Assembly (NCBI GenBank): GCA_002118135.1
Contig: BDIU01000063.1
Location: 664,495 to 728,494 of the forward strand
Direction: 5' to 3'
DNA from: Trebouxia sp. TZW2008
Taxonomy: Eukaryota > Chlorophyta > Trebouxiophyceae > Trebouxiales > Trebouxiaceae
Length of the DNA: 64,000 nt
Made by a program: the position numbers and the translations under genes. The notes beneath the pieces are model-generated. The model did not search any database. It saw only the letters and a list, made by a program, of their open reading frames with translations, and was not told where the DNA came from. Positions 53,307 through 64,000 of this stretch are shown here, one piece after another (position 1 is the stretch's first letter; every line of letters starts with the position of its first letter).

Positions 53307-56300
53307 CTATGCAAAGCTAGAATCTCTATCAGCAGCCTTAACTTTCAACAAAATCACTGTCAGATCGTCCCTAGTACGTTGTCGCTGTGCATGTTGCACA
53401 ACAGCTTCAGTCAGTTCTTTCACAGAGTGATTGGGTTCTCTGGCAGCTCTGGAGATAACTTGCAGTACGCGGTGAGCATCAGCAACATCCCACAGGCCAT
53501 CGCTGGCCATCACAACAGTGCCGTTTTGATGGGGAGCAATCTTGATGACCTGACTAATGTGAGGGTGCGCAGACAGTCCCAGGTCTTCATCCTTCAGAAA
53601 CTTGTCACCGAGACATCTGGATAGGTTCAGACCGTACAACCTGGTCCTGTCTTGGCCCAAATGTATCCCCATGCCAGCTAATCGCTGCCTCTCTTCAGGG
53701 TTAGTCAACCGGTGGTCAGCTGTCAGTTGGACGCCATCTTTTTGCATGCCGTCACAAAACACCACTGCTGAGTCTCCCACATTGGCTGCTTGAAGGCACA
53801 CATTCCTCTGACTGTCCTTCCAAACCAAGAGCGCTGTTGCTGTGCAGCCCTCCTCGCTCTTGATCTGGTCGTCAGTGGACAGAAACACCTGTTCCCAGAT
53901 GCCATCTGCGCCTTGCCCGTCGTGCAAGTCATCACTGACGTTTGCTAGGCTGTTGACAAGGATCTTTGGCAGCAGGTCTCTTGCCTCTCTTGCAGCATAG
54001 CGGCCACAGTGCCCGTCAAAGATACAGAAGAGACTTGTGCCTTCTTGGGAAGAGGGCAAGGGCACTTCCCAGTAGGCCACATCCTCGCAGCCCTGCCGCC
54101 GCCTCTGATGCTCCCTACCAGTTTGGGAGACAGCGCAGGCTTCTAACCGCAGTGATGAACTGCATCACAGCAAGCAGATAATTGACAAAGTGCATCCTAT
54201 GCGTGATGGATGGCAATGGATGTAGCTGGGCAATACTTCCCACGTTTCCGCACATGACTTCACTGACATGCTGCATGATTTCATGCAGGAGGCTTCCAGC
54301 ACATGCATCGCAGCACAGCAAGTGTCCTACATGATGCATCCCATGCATGTAGCTGATGGTAAGCGAGTGGCATCTGTGCATGACCATCCCTTGTTTCTTG
54401 TCAAGCAGGAGCAGCAGATCCTGTACATTGCATCATGTGCGTACAGCTTGCTTGCAGCTATGAGCAACATGGCAAGATGAGTAAGGTTGATACCTGAATA
54501 TGGTCTGGGTGCCAACATCTGGGGAGGAAGCTGCTGGGATAGTAGTATCAGTCTTCTCCTCGTTTGGAGAGGAGTGGTGGGAGGAAGGCGGCGTGTGCAC
54601 CTTCTTGGGGTGCACTGGCATGTCATGATCCAACATGTCCAGTGGCAAGTATGACACCCTGCATGCAGGCGCACCACCGTTAGCATGCACAAGCAGGTGT
54701 CATGCTAGCTGCAGGCACATGTCCCGGTGGGGTGTGGTTTCTTGTTCAACTACATGCAAATCATGTCTGAGATGTCATTCCAGCTGCAGGCAGTTGACTG
54801 CTGACTTCAGACCACTGTAAGCAAAAATATGTTGTGCCCCCTAAAGAATAGGTAGGCAGAATCTGCATGTGAGCTTGGAATGCGTACAGTGCTGTATATG
54901 CTCACATACCATGCGCGCCGCTGCATGTTATGCTCACCGTTTCAGGTTGCTGAGACAACAGGTCAGAATCACTGACATATGTAACATGTTTTTGACCATC
55001 TCACAGCTTGATCAGTTACCTGAGCTTGGAGTAGGAGCCCAGCTGCATCATGTCATCACTGCTCAGTCTGTGCTCGCGCCCCTGCTTCCTGTTGTTGGTG
55101 CTGATGGTCTTGCCATTCAGGAAGGTACCATTCAGGCTGCCTGTGTCAGTGACCTGCCAGCAGCGCTCGCTGGTGTCCCACCTGATGATTACATGGTGAC
55201 CTGACACCTCAGTATCAGGCACTGGTAGGGTGTTGTCATCCAGTCGCCCAACAGTCACCTGCTCAACAAGGACAGAACAACCTGTCCTGCGCTCTGCTTG
55301 ACACACACACTTGCACACAGGACTTTGACACTTCTTGCATCCATGCCAATATAGGGGACATGCCAACAGATCACGCACAGGTGATCACATGTCAAGGTAG
55401 TTGGCATCAACCAGAACACCAAAAAAGTCACTAAAGCTTTGGCTCACAAGCTGAGAATGAACAAGAGGCCTCAGCAATGCAAACAACTCCATCTGCAATA
55501 TTTCGTAAATGCCTAAAAGGTAAATATGCTCAGGCACGTGAAAGGGCGCAGCACCTGTGTGACACCAGGGTCAGTTGTGTAGGACTGATTCTGGGCAGGG
55601 CCAGCCAGCACGTCAAGGCGCAGGGCTAAGGGCGTTTCCAGAACCTCCCTGGCCCTCTTTAGGGACTCCAGCGCCATTCTGCCATTCCTGTGGCTCTCCA
55701 ACAGGGTGGGCGAGACTGGGGACGTGATGTGGTCTGCAGGAGGACAATAGCAGAGGTCAGCCAGATATGACAGCAGATATGTTGAGCGAATGCCTGTGAC
55801 CAAGATTTGTTGGGTGGCTGTGCAGTAGGTTGAAAGCACTGTGGCTTCAGAACAGGTTTTGAGATGGACTGCTAGCTGCGTGGACAAGCATCCCAGATGA
55901 TTGCCGAGAGACACCCAATGAAAACTGTGAGCTGCTGTGAGGCAGCTTACCATAATTCATCCAAGTTTGATGAGTCTAGGCATATGTAACACGCATTGGC
56001 GCAGGCTCAATGGGCGAGCAACCTCAGCAGTGAGCTCTAGCCACAGCTGCATGCGTGATGCTGCAGGTGATAGGATAAGGCTAACGTACCTTCATGCTCT
56101 GCACTTTGTTCATGGGGCTTGCCCACAATAGTGCCGTAGCTAGCGTTCACCCCAGAGCGCTGTTCATTGCCAGGCTGCTCAGCCTGATCCGACTCTTGCT
56201 CCTCTTGCTCTTCTTGCACAATCGGCCACTGCCCAGAGTCATGCAGCTGCTGCGCTAGACTGAGCAGGTCTGGAGAACTGAAACTGCGTGAAGCCTGCAT

Positions 56301-57852
56301 GAAACGCTTGTCTGAAGCCAGTGCAGTGAGAGCCTCAGTAAGGTCCCGAGCCATAGGAGTGCCTGTTGACGGCTGCGTGTCAGAGTGCAGTAACTGTGAC
56401 AAAGCACTGCTGGTGGAAGCTGCTTGGGAAGTGCTGGGTCTGTGCGTGCGTTCGTCAAGGGGGTGGCCATTCTGCAGGAGGTCTGCTGCTGAGGAGGGCA
56501 GGGGCTGGGGGCGCTCTGGAGATGAAGCCCTGCTGACAGTGGTGTTGACACGAGCCAAGCGTCTGGCAGAAGGGTGTTGTAGGTTGTCAGGCTGGGGCTC
56601 TGATGAGACGCATGAGCCAGCACCATGCTGCGCATTGGACGTGGAGGGAGGATCCTGTAGTGGCAATCGCTTGCATCAGCAAAGGCCTGAACAAGGGCTG
56701 ATATCTCTGCTAAAGTCTTCTGACATGAAGCGAAAGCCAAATGACTAGACGTTTGGGCAGCACATAGCTGCCGATGTGTGACCTTTGACCACACAGAGCA
56801 CTGGGATGGCGTGCGATGATCAGCTAGCAGTGTGTTGACATAACGCATGTGCTGGTGGTGCTCAGGCTCATAACAGCATGCGCATCTCAGGGTAACAATA
56901 CATCGATGGTTGAGCTTTACCCATGCAGCACAGCAAGGGCGCATCATCAGGTGACAGCAAGCCATGAGAGTCCTAAGGAGGCGGGCAGAAAATCAGCTAC
57001 CTGTTGAGATTGACTGGCAGGAGGAAGTGATGGTTGTCGAGACGCTTGAGCTGAGTCATCCTCATCTTCAGACCCAACTGGCGTAATCTTTCTGATGGAG
57101 GGAAACATGTCATCCAGAATGGCCTCATGACTGCGCAGCTGGTGGCCAGTTGAAGGCTGTGAATCAGAAGCTGCTGAGTTGAGTGTGCTGTCAGGCGTGT
57201 GAAACGTGGCAGATTCTCCCAAAGGGTGTATTTGCTGTCTATGATCTGCATGCGAGACAGGTCCACCGCCTTCGTGCTGTTGGTCATCTGTGACTGAGGC
57301 AGATGCGTTGCTTTGGGTATGCAAGCCAGCAGCAGGTGTGCTTCTTGGCAGGTGCTCAGGACCATCTTGGTGATCCATGGGTGATAGCTCATATTCGTGC
57401 ACACGCTTAGGTTGCCTGTGGGAAGAGTGAGGTGCCGCACTCCATTGCTGCAGTGCGTGCTGGCTGGGGTCACTGTCCTCTGGCTCTAACTGCTCAGGCA
57501 GTGGAGTGAGGGCAGGGGACGGCTCAGAGTCCCTTAGGCTGGAAGGTACTGCAAGTGAGCTGTTCCCACTGAAAGAGGAAAGCTCTACCTCTGGGCCAAG
57601 GGGATGGCTTCTGAGGCCCTGTAACAAAACAGTGACAAGGTCTGGACACGCTAGCCAGGTGGAGGTGCTTTGGGGTTCGCACTGGTGGAAGCAGACAGTT
57701 TTGCCAGAAAGTGACAGCTTGAGAGCTGGGTGCAGCACCTCGTCTGACTCGTCCGACAAAGCTTCGGAGACTTGCTTTGTGAAGAGTCGCCAGACATGAT
57801 ACCCCAAAGCTGCTGCGGCGAATCCCGCTGCCCTGAGCGCGCCTATGGCCAT
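53307..57852 (-). CDS. KAPP-like FHA-PP2C protein phosphatase, 6 exons, about 952 aa
   Basis: Kinase-associated protein phosphatases bind phosphorylated receptor kinases through an FHA domain and dephosphorylate them with a PP2C domain at membranes. Exons 57852-57001, 56654-56090, 55733-55555, 55309-55020, 54658-54494 and 54114-53307 are phase-consistent (2859 nt). The start codon gives a short Ala-rich hydrophobic N-terminus (GALRAAGFAAAALGYHVW) that may be the membrane anchor. About 450 acidic, Ser/Pro-rich, probably disordered residues follow. The FHA domain (about 535-628) shows VTVGRLDD, SGHHVIIRW and TGSLNGTFLN. The PP2C domain (about 690-945) shows CEDVAYWEVPLP, CIFDGHCG (metal-binding DGH), EEGCTATALLVWKD, NVGDSAVVF, ASDGLWDV and RDDLTVILLKV. 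The catalytic Asp residues are present, so it should be active. The acceptor of the FHA exon is the least certain junction. The disordered N-terminal region is much longer than in the Arabidopsis protein. Confidence 0.9.
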
Positions 57853-58189
57853 GATAGGCCACTGGTGTTCGCGAGGTGTCACAACAGCAGCAACGGCGAG
57901 CCGAGTGACATGCTCAGCGCGTATAAAGCTGGAGTAAGCACTGGGAACGAGCAAAAGTTCAGCAAAGAATGGCGTTCCAGACAGAAATGGCGGGGCGTCG
58001 AAGACCTAACAACAGATCACAAGCGGGGCCGCTGACGACATTTCGGCCTCTGCGAGCCCCTGCTTGATCCTCGCATCTCTCCTCCCCTTTGGCGCTTGAG
58101 AGGCCTCAGGGCCAAAGCACGGGGTAGAGGTCACGATCGCGACTAGACTTGGGAGCCTCCTTGTCTTACCATGCATATGCCCATCCGTG
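57853..58189. promoter_or_regulatory. Divergent 5' region between the KAPP-like and RBFA-like genes
   Basis: This region begins at the minus-strand start (57852). A plus-strand ATG at 57968 opens a 32-codon basic leader (MAFQTEMAGRRRPNNRSQAG) that could be the first exon of the RBFA-like gene, but I could not establish a splice to the next exon. Confidence 0.4.
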
Positions 58190-59252
58190 GTTTCGGAGCA
58201 CTTGCTTAGACTCCAGCAAGAAACTCAAGCGCTAGCAGCGCTCTTACCTCCCTATGTGCGCAAGCTGATGTGGAAGCAGTCCTCGAAGCTACTTGCATCG
58301 TACGTTGGCAAGGCGAAGCCGCTTCGCCCATATTGGTTTCGACTGCAGCTCCCCTTTGCCCAGGCGACGCAGGACTTCAATTGCAACTCGCTGCAACAAC
58401 AGTTGAGGTTGTACGCGTGGACCTCACAGCTTTTCATCCCTGTAGCAGAGAAGGGCTTAGACGTGAACTACAGGTATGTCGTGGGTCGATGCCAAGGCTG
58501 AATCGAAGCCGTTGGTGTATGAGCAGCGACTTGAACAGAAAAAGTGCTTGCAGGAGTCCAACAGAAAGAATCTGGCCAGCCTCCCCAAGACAACAGAAAG
58601 GTCTCAACAGCTTCCGTGCTGTACAGGAGCTGCATTGTACTAGATTGGGCTCATTCTGCCAGATGGCTCGTTGCAGTTCAAACAATGAGCAGTTTTAGCT
58701 TATGCAGTTGCGAGTAGAGTTATACGTGCCTTGGAATCTGCTCTGTGTGAGACACCGTTCCTTGAGACCATGGTGAAGCAGTATGGCTTTTGTGTCGAAG
58801 AGGTAACATGCCAACGCTTGCTTTAATCAAGGCATCACAGCAAAATTGGTGAACTCAGCACGCTCTGCCCTGTTGCAGGTGCGTATGTCTCCAGATATGC
58901 TGACAGCATTTGTTCTGTGGAGTGCCCACCCAGAGTATGAGCTATCCACGCAAAAAGAGTTGCAACAAAGGTCAGCGCTTTCCATCATCCTCAAACATAT
59001 GAGTCTCAAAACCTGACCGCATCGACTACTTGATCACAGGGTTTACTCATGCCGCCGCGGGTTTCCTCTGATCAATGCCTGCAGGCCAAATTTGCCTGCG
59101 CTTCTTGTAGGATGTCAAAGCTCAGAGTGGCCATGGGCAGAGCTCTGAAGGCCAAACACGTGCCAAGACTAGAGTTCAGGCTCAATCAATTGACAGCGTC
59201 TCAAGAAGCTGTTGAGCATGAACTCAAAAGGCTGAGACCAGAGTTGACATGA
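58190..59252 (+). CDS. Ribosome-binding factor A-like protein (5' end unresolved)
   Basis: RbfA-family proteins bind the small ribosomal subunit and assist 16S-type rRNA processing. A eukaryotic copy is expected in mitochondria or plastids. The supported exons are 58708-58802 (SRVIRALESALCETPFLETM), 58879-58970 (VRMSPDMLTAFVLWSA) and 59111-59252 (LRVAMGRALKAKHVPRLEFR, stop), which join in phase. The matching family pattern is an R-x2-x-L start, VxxSPDxxxAxVxWS, then LRxxxxxxLxxxxVPxLxF, close to human RBFA. Upstream, an exon ends before GTATGT at 58473 and another begins after TGCAG at 58553. Both can be read open in two frames, with phase-compatible joins to 58708 in either case, so the N-terminal half cannot be fixed. 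A transit peptide is expected but was not confirmed. Confidence 0.6.
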
Positions 59253-60387
59253 TACAGTTGGCATATGACAGCTGTCACAAGTGGCGCCGAGACTGGCATA
59301 TTGAGTACTTGCAATGCCTCAACAGTCATAGACCTTTCAGTGACTTCACAAGCTGCAATCAAGACAAAGCAGAGGAATGCGTGGAGTTGCACTGACAACA
59401 TTGTGTCATACTGAGTGTAACAGTACAATGTGCACCTAGCTGCAGCTATGCAGAAAGCAAGACAACAGACATGTTCAGCCTCAATCTGTCTCAGACCTTC
59501 ACGTCTGAGACATTGACATCTGCATTGTCCTGTGCTTTCACAACTGTCTGACCAGAGCGAGCTGCATCGTAATTACAGACGGGCTGCATCATGCCTCCGA
59601 CTTGCTACTGTATTACCAGTGGCACTGCTCAGTGAGTGCTGCCTCACGGCTAACAGCATGAATCTGCCTTCAGCTTTGTAATGGTTTGATGACTGCAGAC
59701 CATATCAGTATCCAGTTTGCAGCACACAGGCTCTCTTGGCTCTCAGACTGTCAGCCGCAGTCATGTCGTGCAGACACTTCCGGCTGGTGGGTCGGTACAG
59801 TTTAAGCTTGTTCTAGCTGGTGATCTGGGAGAGAGGCTTTACATCCTTTGGCCAGCCAACAATCCTGATCGGATGTGTTGGGGCAAATTCCTTAACACAA
59901 CTTTCTCAATTCAATGTCCATTTTGAATGCCCCCTCGAAATAGAATAACACCATCATTGCTTGATCAACGAAAATTGCGTTGAATGCAAAATACGGCCCC
60001 AGACATTGTACAAAACATGCAGCATTAGCAGCCAATGCAAAAATCCTCCACGATAAACAGACTCCCAAAACTGCACTGTCGATGGCATATATATATTTAC
60101 AACACTGACCACTGACCATTTGCTATTACTAAGGTTTTGCAGTGTCATGAGGTTTGCCTTGCTAAGCAGTGAGAGCATGACTAAAAGCCTGCAGCTCCCC
60201 AGGCTAGGTTTTAACTATTTGAGAGCAGGGGGGAAACTATCCAGGGCAAAACCCTACACACACTGCTTCCCATTGCTTATTTACTTAATCTTAATCAGAT
60301 TATAATTGGTAGTACTTAGTGTAGTAGTGTGGTAGAAGTAACGCCTAGCTCCCCAGCTCCCCAGTAAAAGCTAACAGAATCCTGAAT
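59253..60387. other. Mostly non-coding region with one weak plus-strand exon-like frame
   Basis: After the RBFA-like stop there is about 1.1 kb without a recognisable gene. The only protein-like stretch is 59711-59926. It opens after TTTGCAG and reads TGSLGSQTVSRSHVV, then GGSVQFKLVLAGDLGERLYI, to a stop. I do not recognise it. It may be the last exon of an unseen short gene or chance. The right third is AT-rich. Confidence 0.3.
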
Positions 60388-60842
60388 ACCGTAGAGCCCG
60401 AAACTCACCGCGAATAACTAATTCCTGGACCCCCCTCGCGATGTAAAAAGCCCCCATGACAGCCGTTCGTGATGCATGCATCGCGAGCGATAAGAATAAT
60501 TCAGCTCGAACCCCTCGCGAGCCGTCGAAATGTCTGTACCCTGCACGTTGCTGCAGAAACGGCCTCAAACGAGCTACAATGATGCTTTTTGCATTGCTGA
60601 CGGTCGTTGCATCATGCGTTGCAGCTCATGCAATGCATCTGCATGATTAAAGTTGAGCATGCATGGCATTTACGGCATAAACAGCTGCTTGTGATGGCAG
60701 CTCGCGAGCGCGAAAATAATAGCTTAACGGCTGCTCGCGATGATGCGTTTGCATGACCTGCATTCGCATTGGACCCCTCGCGATGCCGAAAAATAATTGT
60801 ATTTTGGAGGCATTTGCAGTGAGTTTCGGGCTTTATGGTAAC
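60388..60842. mobile_element. MITE-like element with about 25-bp terminal inverted repeats and TCGCGA-rich interior
   Basis: The left end TACCGTAGAGCCCGAAACTC is repeated inverted at the right end, whose complement reads TACCATAAAGCCCGAAACTC. The match continues CACCGC against CACTGC. A second inward inverted segment, GGACCCC(CC)CTCGCGATG at about 60427, occurs at about 60772 (GGACCCCTCGCGATG) in direct orientation. TCGCGA occurs about six times inside. No protein is encoded and no target-site duplication is obvious. Confidence 0.6.
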
Positions 60843-61202
60843 TCAGAGTTCTGAGTTTCAGAAGGGAGGTTGTGATGAGCTGCTGAGCTGGGAAGGTTAG
60901 TAAAACCCTGTGAAACCAGGGTCGCACACACGCACTACCCCTGCTTTTGCGCCGCTTGCGGCGCTGCCCTTGTACACACCCATGTGACTCTAACAGAACC
61001 CAGACAAATGCAAACTTTTGATCTCTTGACAGTGGTTGTACGCAGAGCGCAAATGTAGCGTTCAACAGAGTATCCGAGTAATAGCCGTGTCAACAGTCAC
61101 GATTGATTGTTCAAACAAGTCGAGCAAGGACTTAACCCAGGCAGCGGTCCAAGGATACATAATCCTGACTAAGCCGGGATATGCTAACCCACGTCAGCAT
61201 CA
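60843..61202. other. Short non-coding interval upstream of the PLAC8-like frame
   Basis: About 360 bp with no recognised gene. It could contain an unseen 5' exon of the PLAC8-like gene, because the conserved N-terminal half of that domain is absent from 61203-61595. Confidence 0.4.
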
Positions 61203-61595
61203 ATGTCTGTTACGGTCTTACACAATGTAAGACATATAGTCACATGGCTAGGAATGCTACAACATCTGTGTGCATGTGCAAAATGCAAGAAAAGCGTAAA
61301 TGCTTTTCAAGCTGCCTCTGTCATGGTGCTTGTCCTATCTCTTGTGGGAGTGCGTTATGCTGCTCGTCGTAGAAGGGAGATCAGACAGAAATTTGGCATT
61401 GCTGTCAGCTACCTAGGCGACTATTGCATCTGGTTCTGGTGTGCTGGACCTGCTCTTTGCCAAGAAGCTCGCACACTGTGGCACAACAATGTGCATGATG
61501 GTGTCTGGTTTAGGCCAACTGAGTATGAGGTTGATGATGTTCCGCTGGCTCAGTACAATGCTCCAGCTGTCCACACGATGTTGCAGCAAGTCTAG
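61203..61595 (+). CDS. PLAC8-like protein, C-terminal half of the domain only
   Basis: PLAC8 proteins are small cysteine-rich membrane proteins, in plants linked to cell size and metal transport. This 130-codon frame has a hydrophobic segment (ASVMVLVLSLVGVRYAA) followed by the family's C-terminal pattern: RRREIRQKFGIAVSYLGDYC, then WFWCAGPALCQEARTL. The usual first half, with the CxxxxxCPC motif, is missing, and several Cys positions are replaced. The frame may therefore be the last exon of a longer gene, a divergent family member or a decaying copy. The Met at 61203 is simply the first in frame. Confidence 0.5.
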   Translation: MSVTVLHNVRHIVTWLGMLQHLCACAKCKKSVNAFQAASVMVLVLSLVGVRYAARRRREIRQKFGIAVSYLGDYCIWFWCAGPALCQEARTLWHNNVHDGVWFRPTEYEVDDVPLAQYNAPAVHTMLQQV

Positions 61596-62777
61596 GTCAT
61601 ACCTTCGCACGGGTTGATATTCTGTAGCTAGATCATCTGTGTATGTACAATGTGTATACCTTTGCAATGTTGATGTACAAAAGGTTGCTTGCCACTTCAC
61701 AGCGTTCAAAGCAGGATTGGGCGGTGCAGTTATGTAGATGATATGCCGGCAAATACCAGTAACTGTGGGCTTGCAGGGCAATATTCTGCAAAAGGAACGA
61801 TAGATGTGAGAGCATGACAGTATTGTGCAGAGAGCTTCTGATGGTGCTAATATGATGTTCTTGCATATCATTCGACTTTACATGTTCAGCAACAGATGAT
61901 TTTAAGGCTGCAATGTATGCATGAATTGGCATCAGACTGGTGCCCAATGTCAGAAAACATGTAAGAAAGAGAAATGCAAACATGCAGCATCAGGCAGGAT
62001 GACAGAAGCCTCTGTGTGCAGCCCGGGATGGCGTCACGAAGCAGTGTATTGTTGTTTGCTTGTGTGTGCTCAGAATTGTCATGTGGAACTGTCAGGCTGT
62101 GTCACTGAAAATTGCAGCTTGGGCTGCGTGTAGAATCAAGAAGCGCAGGCAGCTGCAGCTAGACGCGAGCATCGTATATAGCAATATAGCTCAAACACGG
62201 CGAAAGGTTCAATGAGCGTACCAACCAAAATCAAGCCCTTGATTGCCAATTCATCTGAGACCTTTCGCCCTGTTTGAGCTATATAGCAATATATTGACTG
62301 CATAGTATGTATCACCCACTTGCAATACAAGCCTTGCATCTTAGAGCAGTCACACTGGACCCATTGCATGACCATTTGTCCGACGCTCTTTGACACATAC
62401 AAGCGGCAATCATCAGCAATGTGTATAAGCCGCTGTGACGTTGTTTTGACATTCAGTCCCACAGTGCCGGCATGTGTGCTTTACTGGAGTGCTTGGATAT
62501 TAGTACATGATTACATTGCATGCTATTGTCTAGTAACATGTGATTGGCCTGGGGTTGACTCACAGGCATTAGCTATTTCAGTAAAGCAACGAATGAAATA
62601 GCTAAGCCTGAGTCTACCCTAGATGGGCTCAGGTTTGCAGTAGGCACTTTCATTGCAATTGACAGACCCCAACCACACTTGAGCTGTATGATTTTGTGAT
62701 TCATGCAACTCAGGCTGAGCCCATTGCACACCAGCTATTGTTAGCTTCTGCTGCTGCAGCTGGCATGACCTGTTATG
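61596..62777. other. Non-coding flank of the retrotransposon
   Basis: About 1.2 kb between the PLAC8-like stop and the stop of the RT frame. It contains a long hairpin (62175-62293). No tyrosine recombinase or other element gene was recognised. An inverted TAGCTATTTCA / TGAAATAGCTA repeat at about 62570-62602 is present. Confidence 0.5.
62175..62293. repeat. Inverted repeat with about 34-bp arms
   Basis: The left arm 62175-62208 (TATATAGCAATATAGCTCAA, ACACGGCGAAAGGT) pairs with the complement of 62260-62293 with about three mismatches. The loop is about 50 bp. It lies some 480 bp beyond the 3' end of the DIRS-like RT frame and could be part of that element's terminal structure or a separate foldback. 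Confidence 0.85.
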
Positions 62778-64000
62778 TCACCACAAGATGTACCATGCTT
62801 GCATGGCATATCTGGGGTGCTTTGGTGTCCTCTTTGCTCTTGGTACATGTGGGCCTGGTATGCACAAGTCTGCCCTGCCTGACAGAATCACTTCTGCCCT
62901 GACTGGCATCTTCTGCAGCATTGCCGTCCAATGTCTGGGCCACACTGGTCCTACTAAGACACAATTGACTCTCTCATCCCTAATCTTCCTGACAATGGCA
63001 CCCATCTTGTCAAAGGGTCCATTGATGTATGCTAGGTGCCTTGCTCCTGTTTGCATATCCACAGCCCATGGCTGCACTAGTGCATTCACTCCCAAGGAAC
63101 CAGGGCATGCATATTTGGAGTAAAAACTGTCCTGCACTTTGGTGGTGGTATGGCTTGCAAAGATATCTATTGTTGGACTGAATCCTTGCAGTACAGGATG
63201 CCGGATGAGTCTTTCATACTCTTCCTGATGTAGACACCACTCAGAAGTGTCTTTGACTTTTGAGTAGAAATCTGCCAAGCGCTGGTTCTCATCCTCTCTT
63301 GGTCTCCACACTACGTCCACCTCAATGTCATGTCTTGCACACAGCAGACGCAGCTCTTTCACCACAGGGAAAGTGGACTCATTGCCCTTCATTCCCATGA
63401 TGCTGTGGAAACCTGTTTGGCTGTCTGTTTCATATATGAGTCTCTTGTGCAGCAAGAGACTAGGATCCTGCTGTAGCAACACCTGATTTGTGACTAGCAT
63501 GCACATGATCTCTCTGAGTGTGCTGGAGAATTCATCTCTGGCTAGCAACTCCAATTGCTGTGGTGTGAATGACACTACTATGGGATGTGGAAATTCTCCA
63601 TTTGGCGTGTATGCTGCAAATGCATACTCTGATGCATCCCCTGCCACCACTAGAGTTGCTTCCCTTTTCCACCAAACACTGCCCTTTGAGGCTTCTAGTG
63701 CCTCTGCAGCGCACTGCACATCGGCTATCAATGCTTGTTGATTGGGATAGACTGTATCCCAGCCTTTCTCCCCTATCATTGCTTGGTACACTGCTCTTGC
63801 AAACAAAGGCCCTAGCTGTAACGCTGGAGCTGCTGCTACCAATTTCCCAGCCACTCTTGCTAATTCTCTGTTTGAGACTGTTCCACTGTGCATGTTCTGT
63901 TGCAACAGCTGCAGCAGATCTTGCCTCTTTTCCTCTGGCAGCTGAAACTTCTGCTCTGCTGCATCTACTTTGAAGCCCAGGAATCTACACTTTGTGTCTG
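62778..64000 (-). mobile_element. DIRS-like retrotransposon, RT end plus RNase H and methyltransferase-like region (partial)
   Basis: The minus-strand frame is open from the window's right edge to a stop at 62778. It begins in the RT thumb-like segment (CRFLGFKVDAAEQKFQLPEE). RNase H signatures follow: VVAGDASEYAFAAY (first Asp), TLREIMCML (Glu), IYETDSQTG (Asp) and REDENQRLADFYSK (last Asp). Downstream is the DIRS-type region with DIFASH, FYSKYACPGSLGVNALVQPW, YINGPF and VGPVWPRHWTAML, related to a Dam-like methyltransferase. Its catalytic NPPF-type motif reads NGPF, so it is probably inactive as a methylase. The polymerase core, any gag and the tyrosine recombinase would lie beyond 64000 or are lost. 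The frame is intact over 400 codons, suggesting recent insertion. Confidence 0.8.

Noticed and set aside
54115..54387. Open frames between the PP2C exon and the preceding KAPP exon
   Set aside because: Exons 54658-54494 and 54114-53307 join in phase 2 and give continuous KAPP sequence. The intervening frames lie in the intron.

Overview
The window reads as nuclear DNA of a eukaryote, most likely a green alga (chlorophyte, perhaps trebouxiophyte-like). Genes are broken into many short exons by GT-AG introns whose acceptors are usually TGCAG. The protein set mixes plant-type families (a KAPP-like FHA-PP2C phosphatase, a BRWD-type WD40/bromodomain protein with one bromodomain) with families typical of algae (a PhyH-like dioxygenase, PLAC8). 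No prokaryotic operon, rRNA, tRNA or CRISPR was recognised. All exon models were built by eye from reading frame, splice signals and phase. For the BRWD, PhyH, BRCA2 and KAPP models, every junction is phase-consistent and the summed CDS is a multiple of three.

Layout from left to right: an unrecognised minus-strand gene (59-3330); a large BRWD/PHIP-type gene on the minus strand (22660 to 4348, 22 exons, about 1985 aa); head-to-head with it a PhyH-family dioxygenase (22982-26930, +); a secreted DUF1254/DUF1214 protein (27838-32872, +); a TPR/RING-H2 protein with an N-terminal MYND-like zinc knuckle (38888 to 34031, -); head-to-head with that a complete BRCA2 homologue (39185-52816, +, 20 exons, about 2635 aa); a KAPP-like FHA-PP2C phosphatase (57852 to 53307, -); head-to-head with it a ribosome-binding-factor-A-like gene (about 58190-59252, +); a PLAC8-like open frame (61203-61595, +); and the RT/RNase H end of a DIRS-like retrotransposon entering from the right edge (64000 to 62778, -).

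Functionally the genes are unrelated housekeeping and regulatory genes: chromatin reading, recombination, phosphosignalling, organelle ribosome maturation and a secreted protein. They are arranged as three divergent pairs sharing short 5' regions.

The most striking property is structural. In six genes (seven counting the weak one at the left edge) there are tandem partial copies of the gene's own exons, often with decayed frames, lying in the flanking introns. One such copy forms a near-perfect long palindrome (9447-9606). The BRCA2 homologue is also unusual. It has nine BRC repeats that all read FxxG rather than the FxxA of human BRC4, plus a separate upstream array of five related repeats of another type. 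Small non-autonomous repeat families sit in introns and intergenic DNA.
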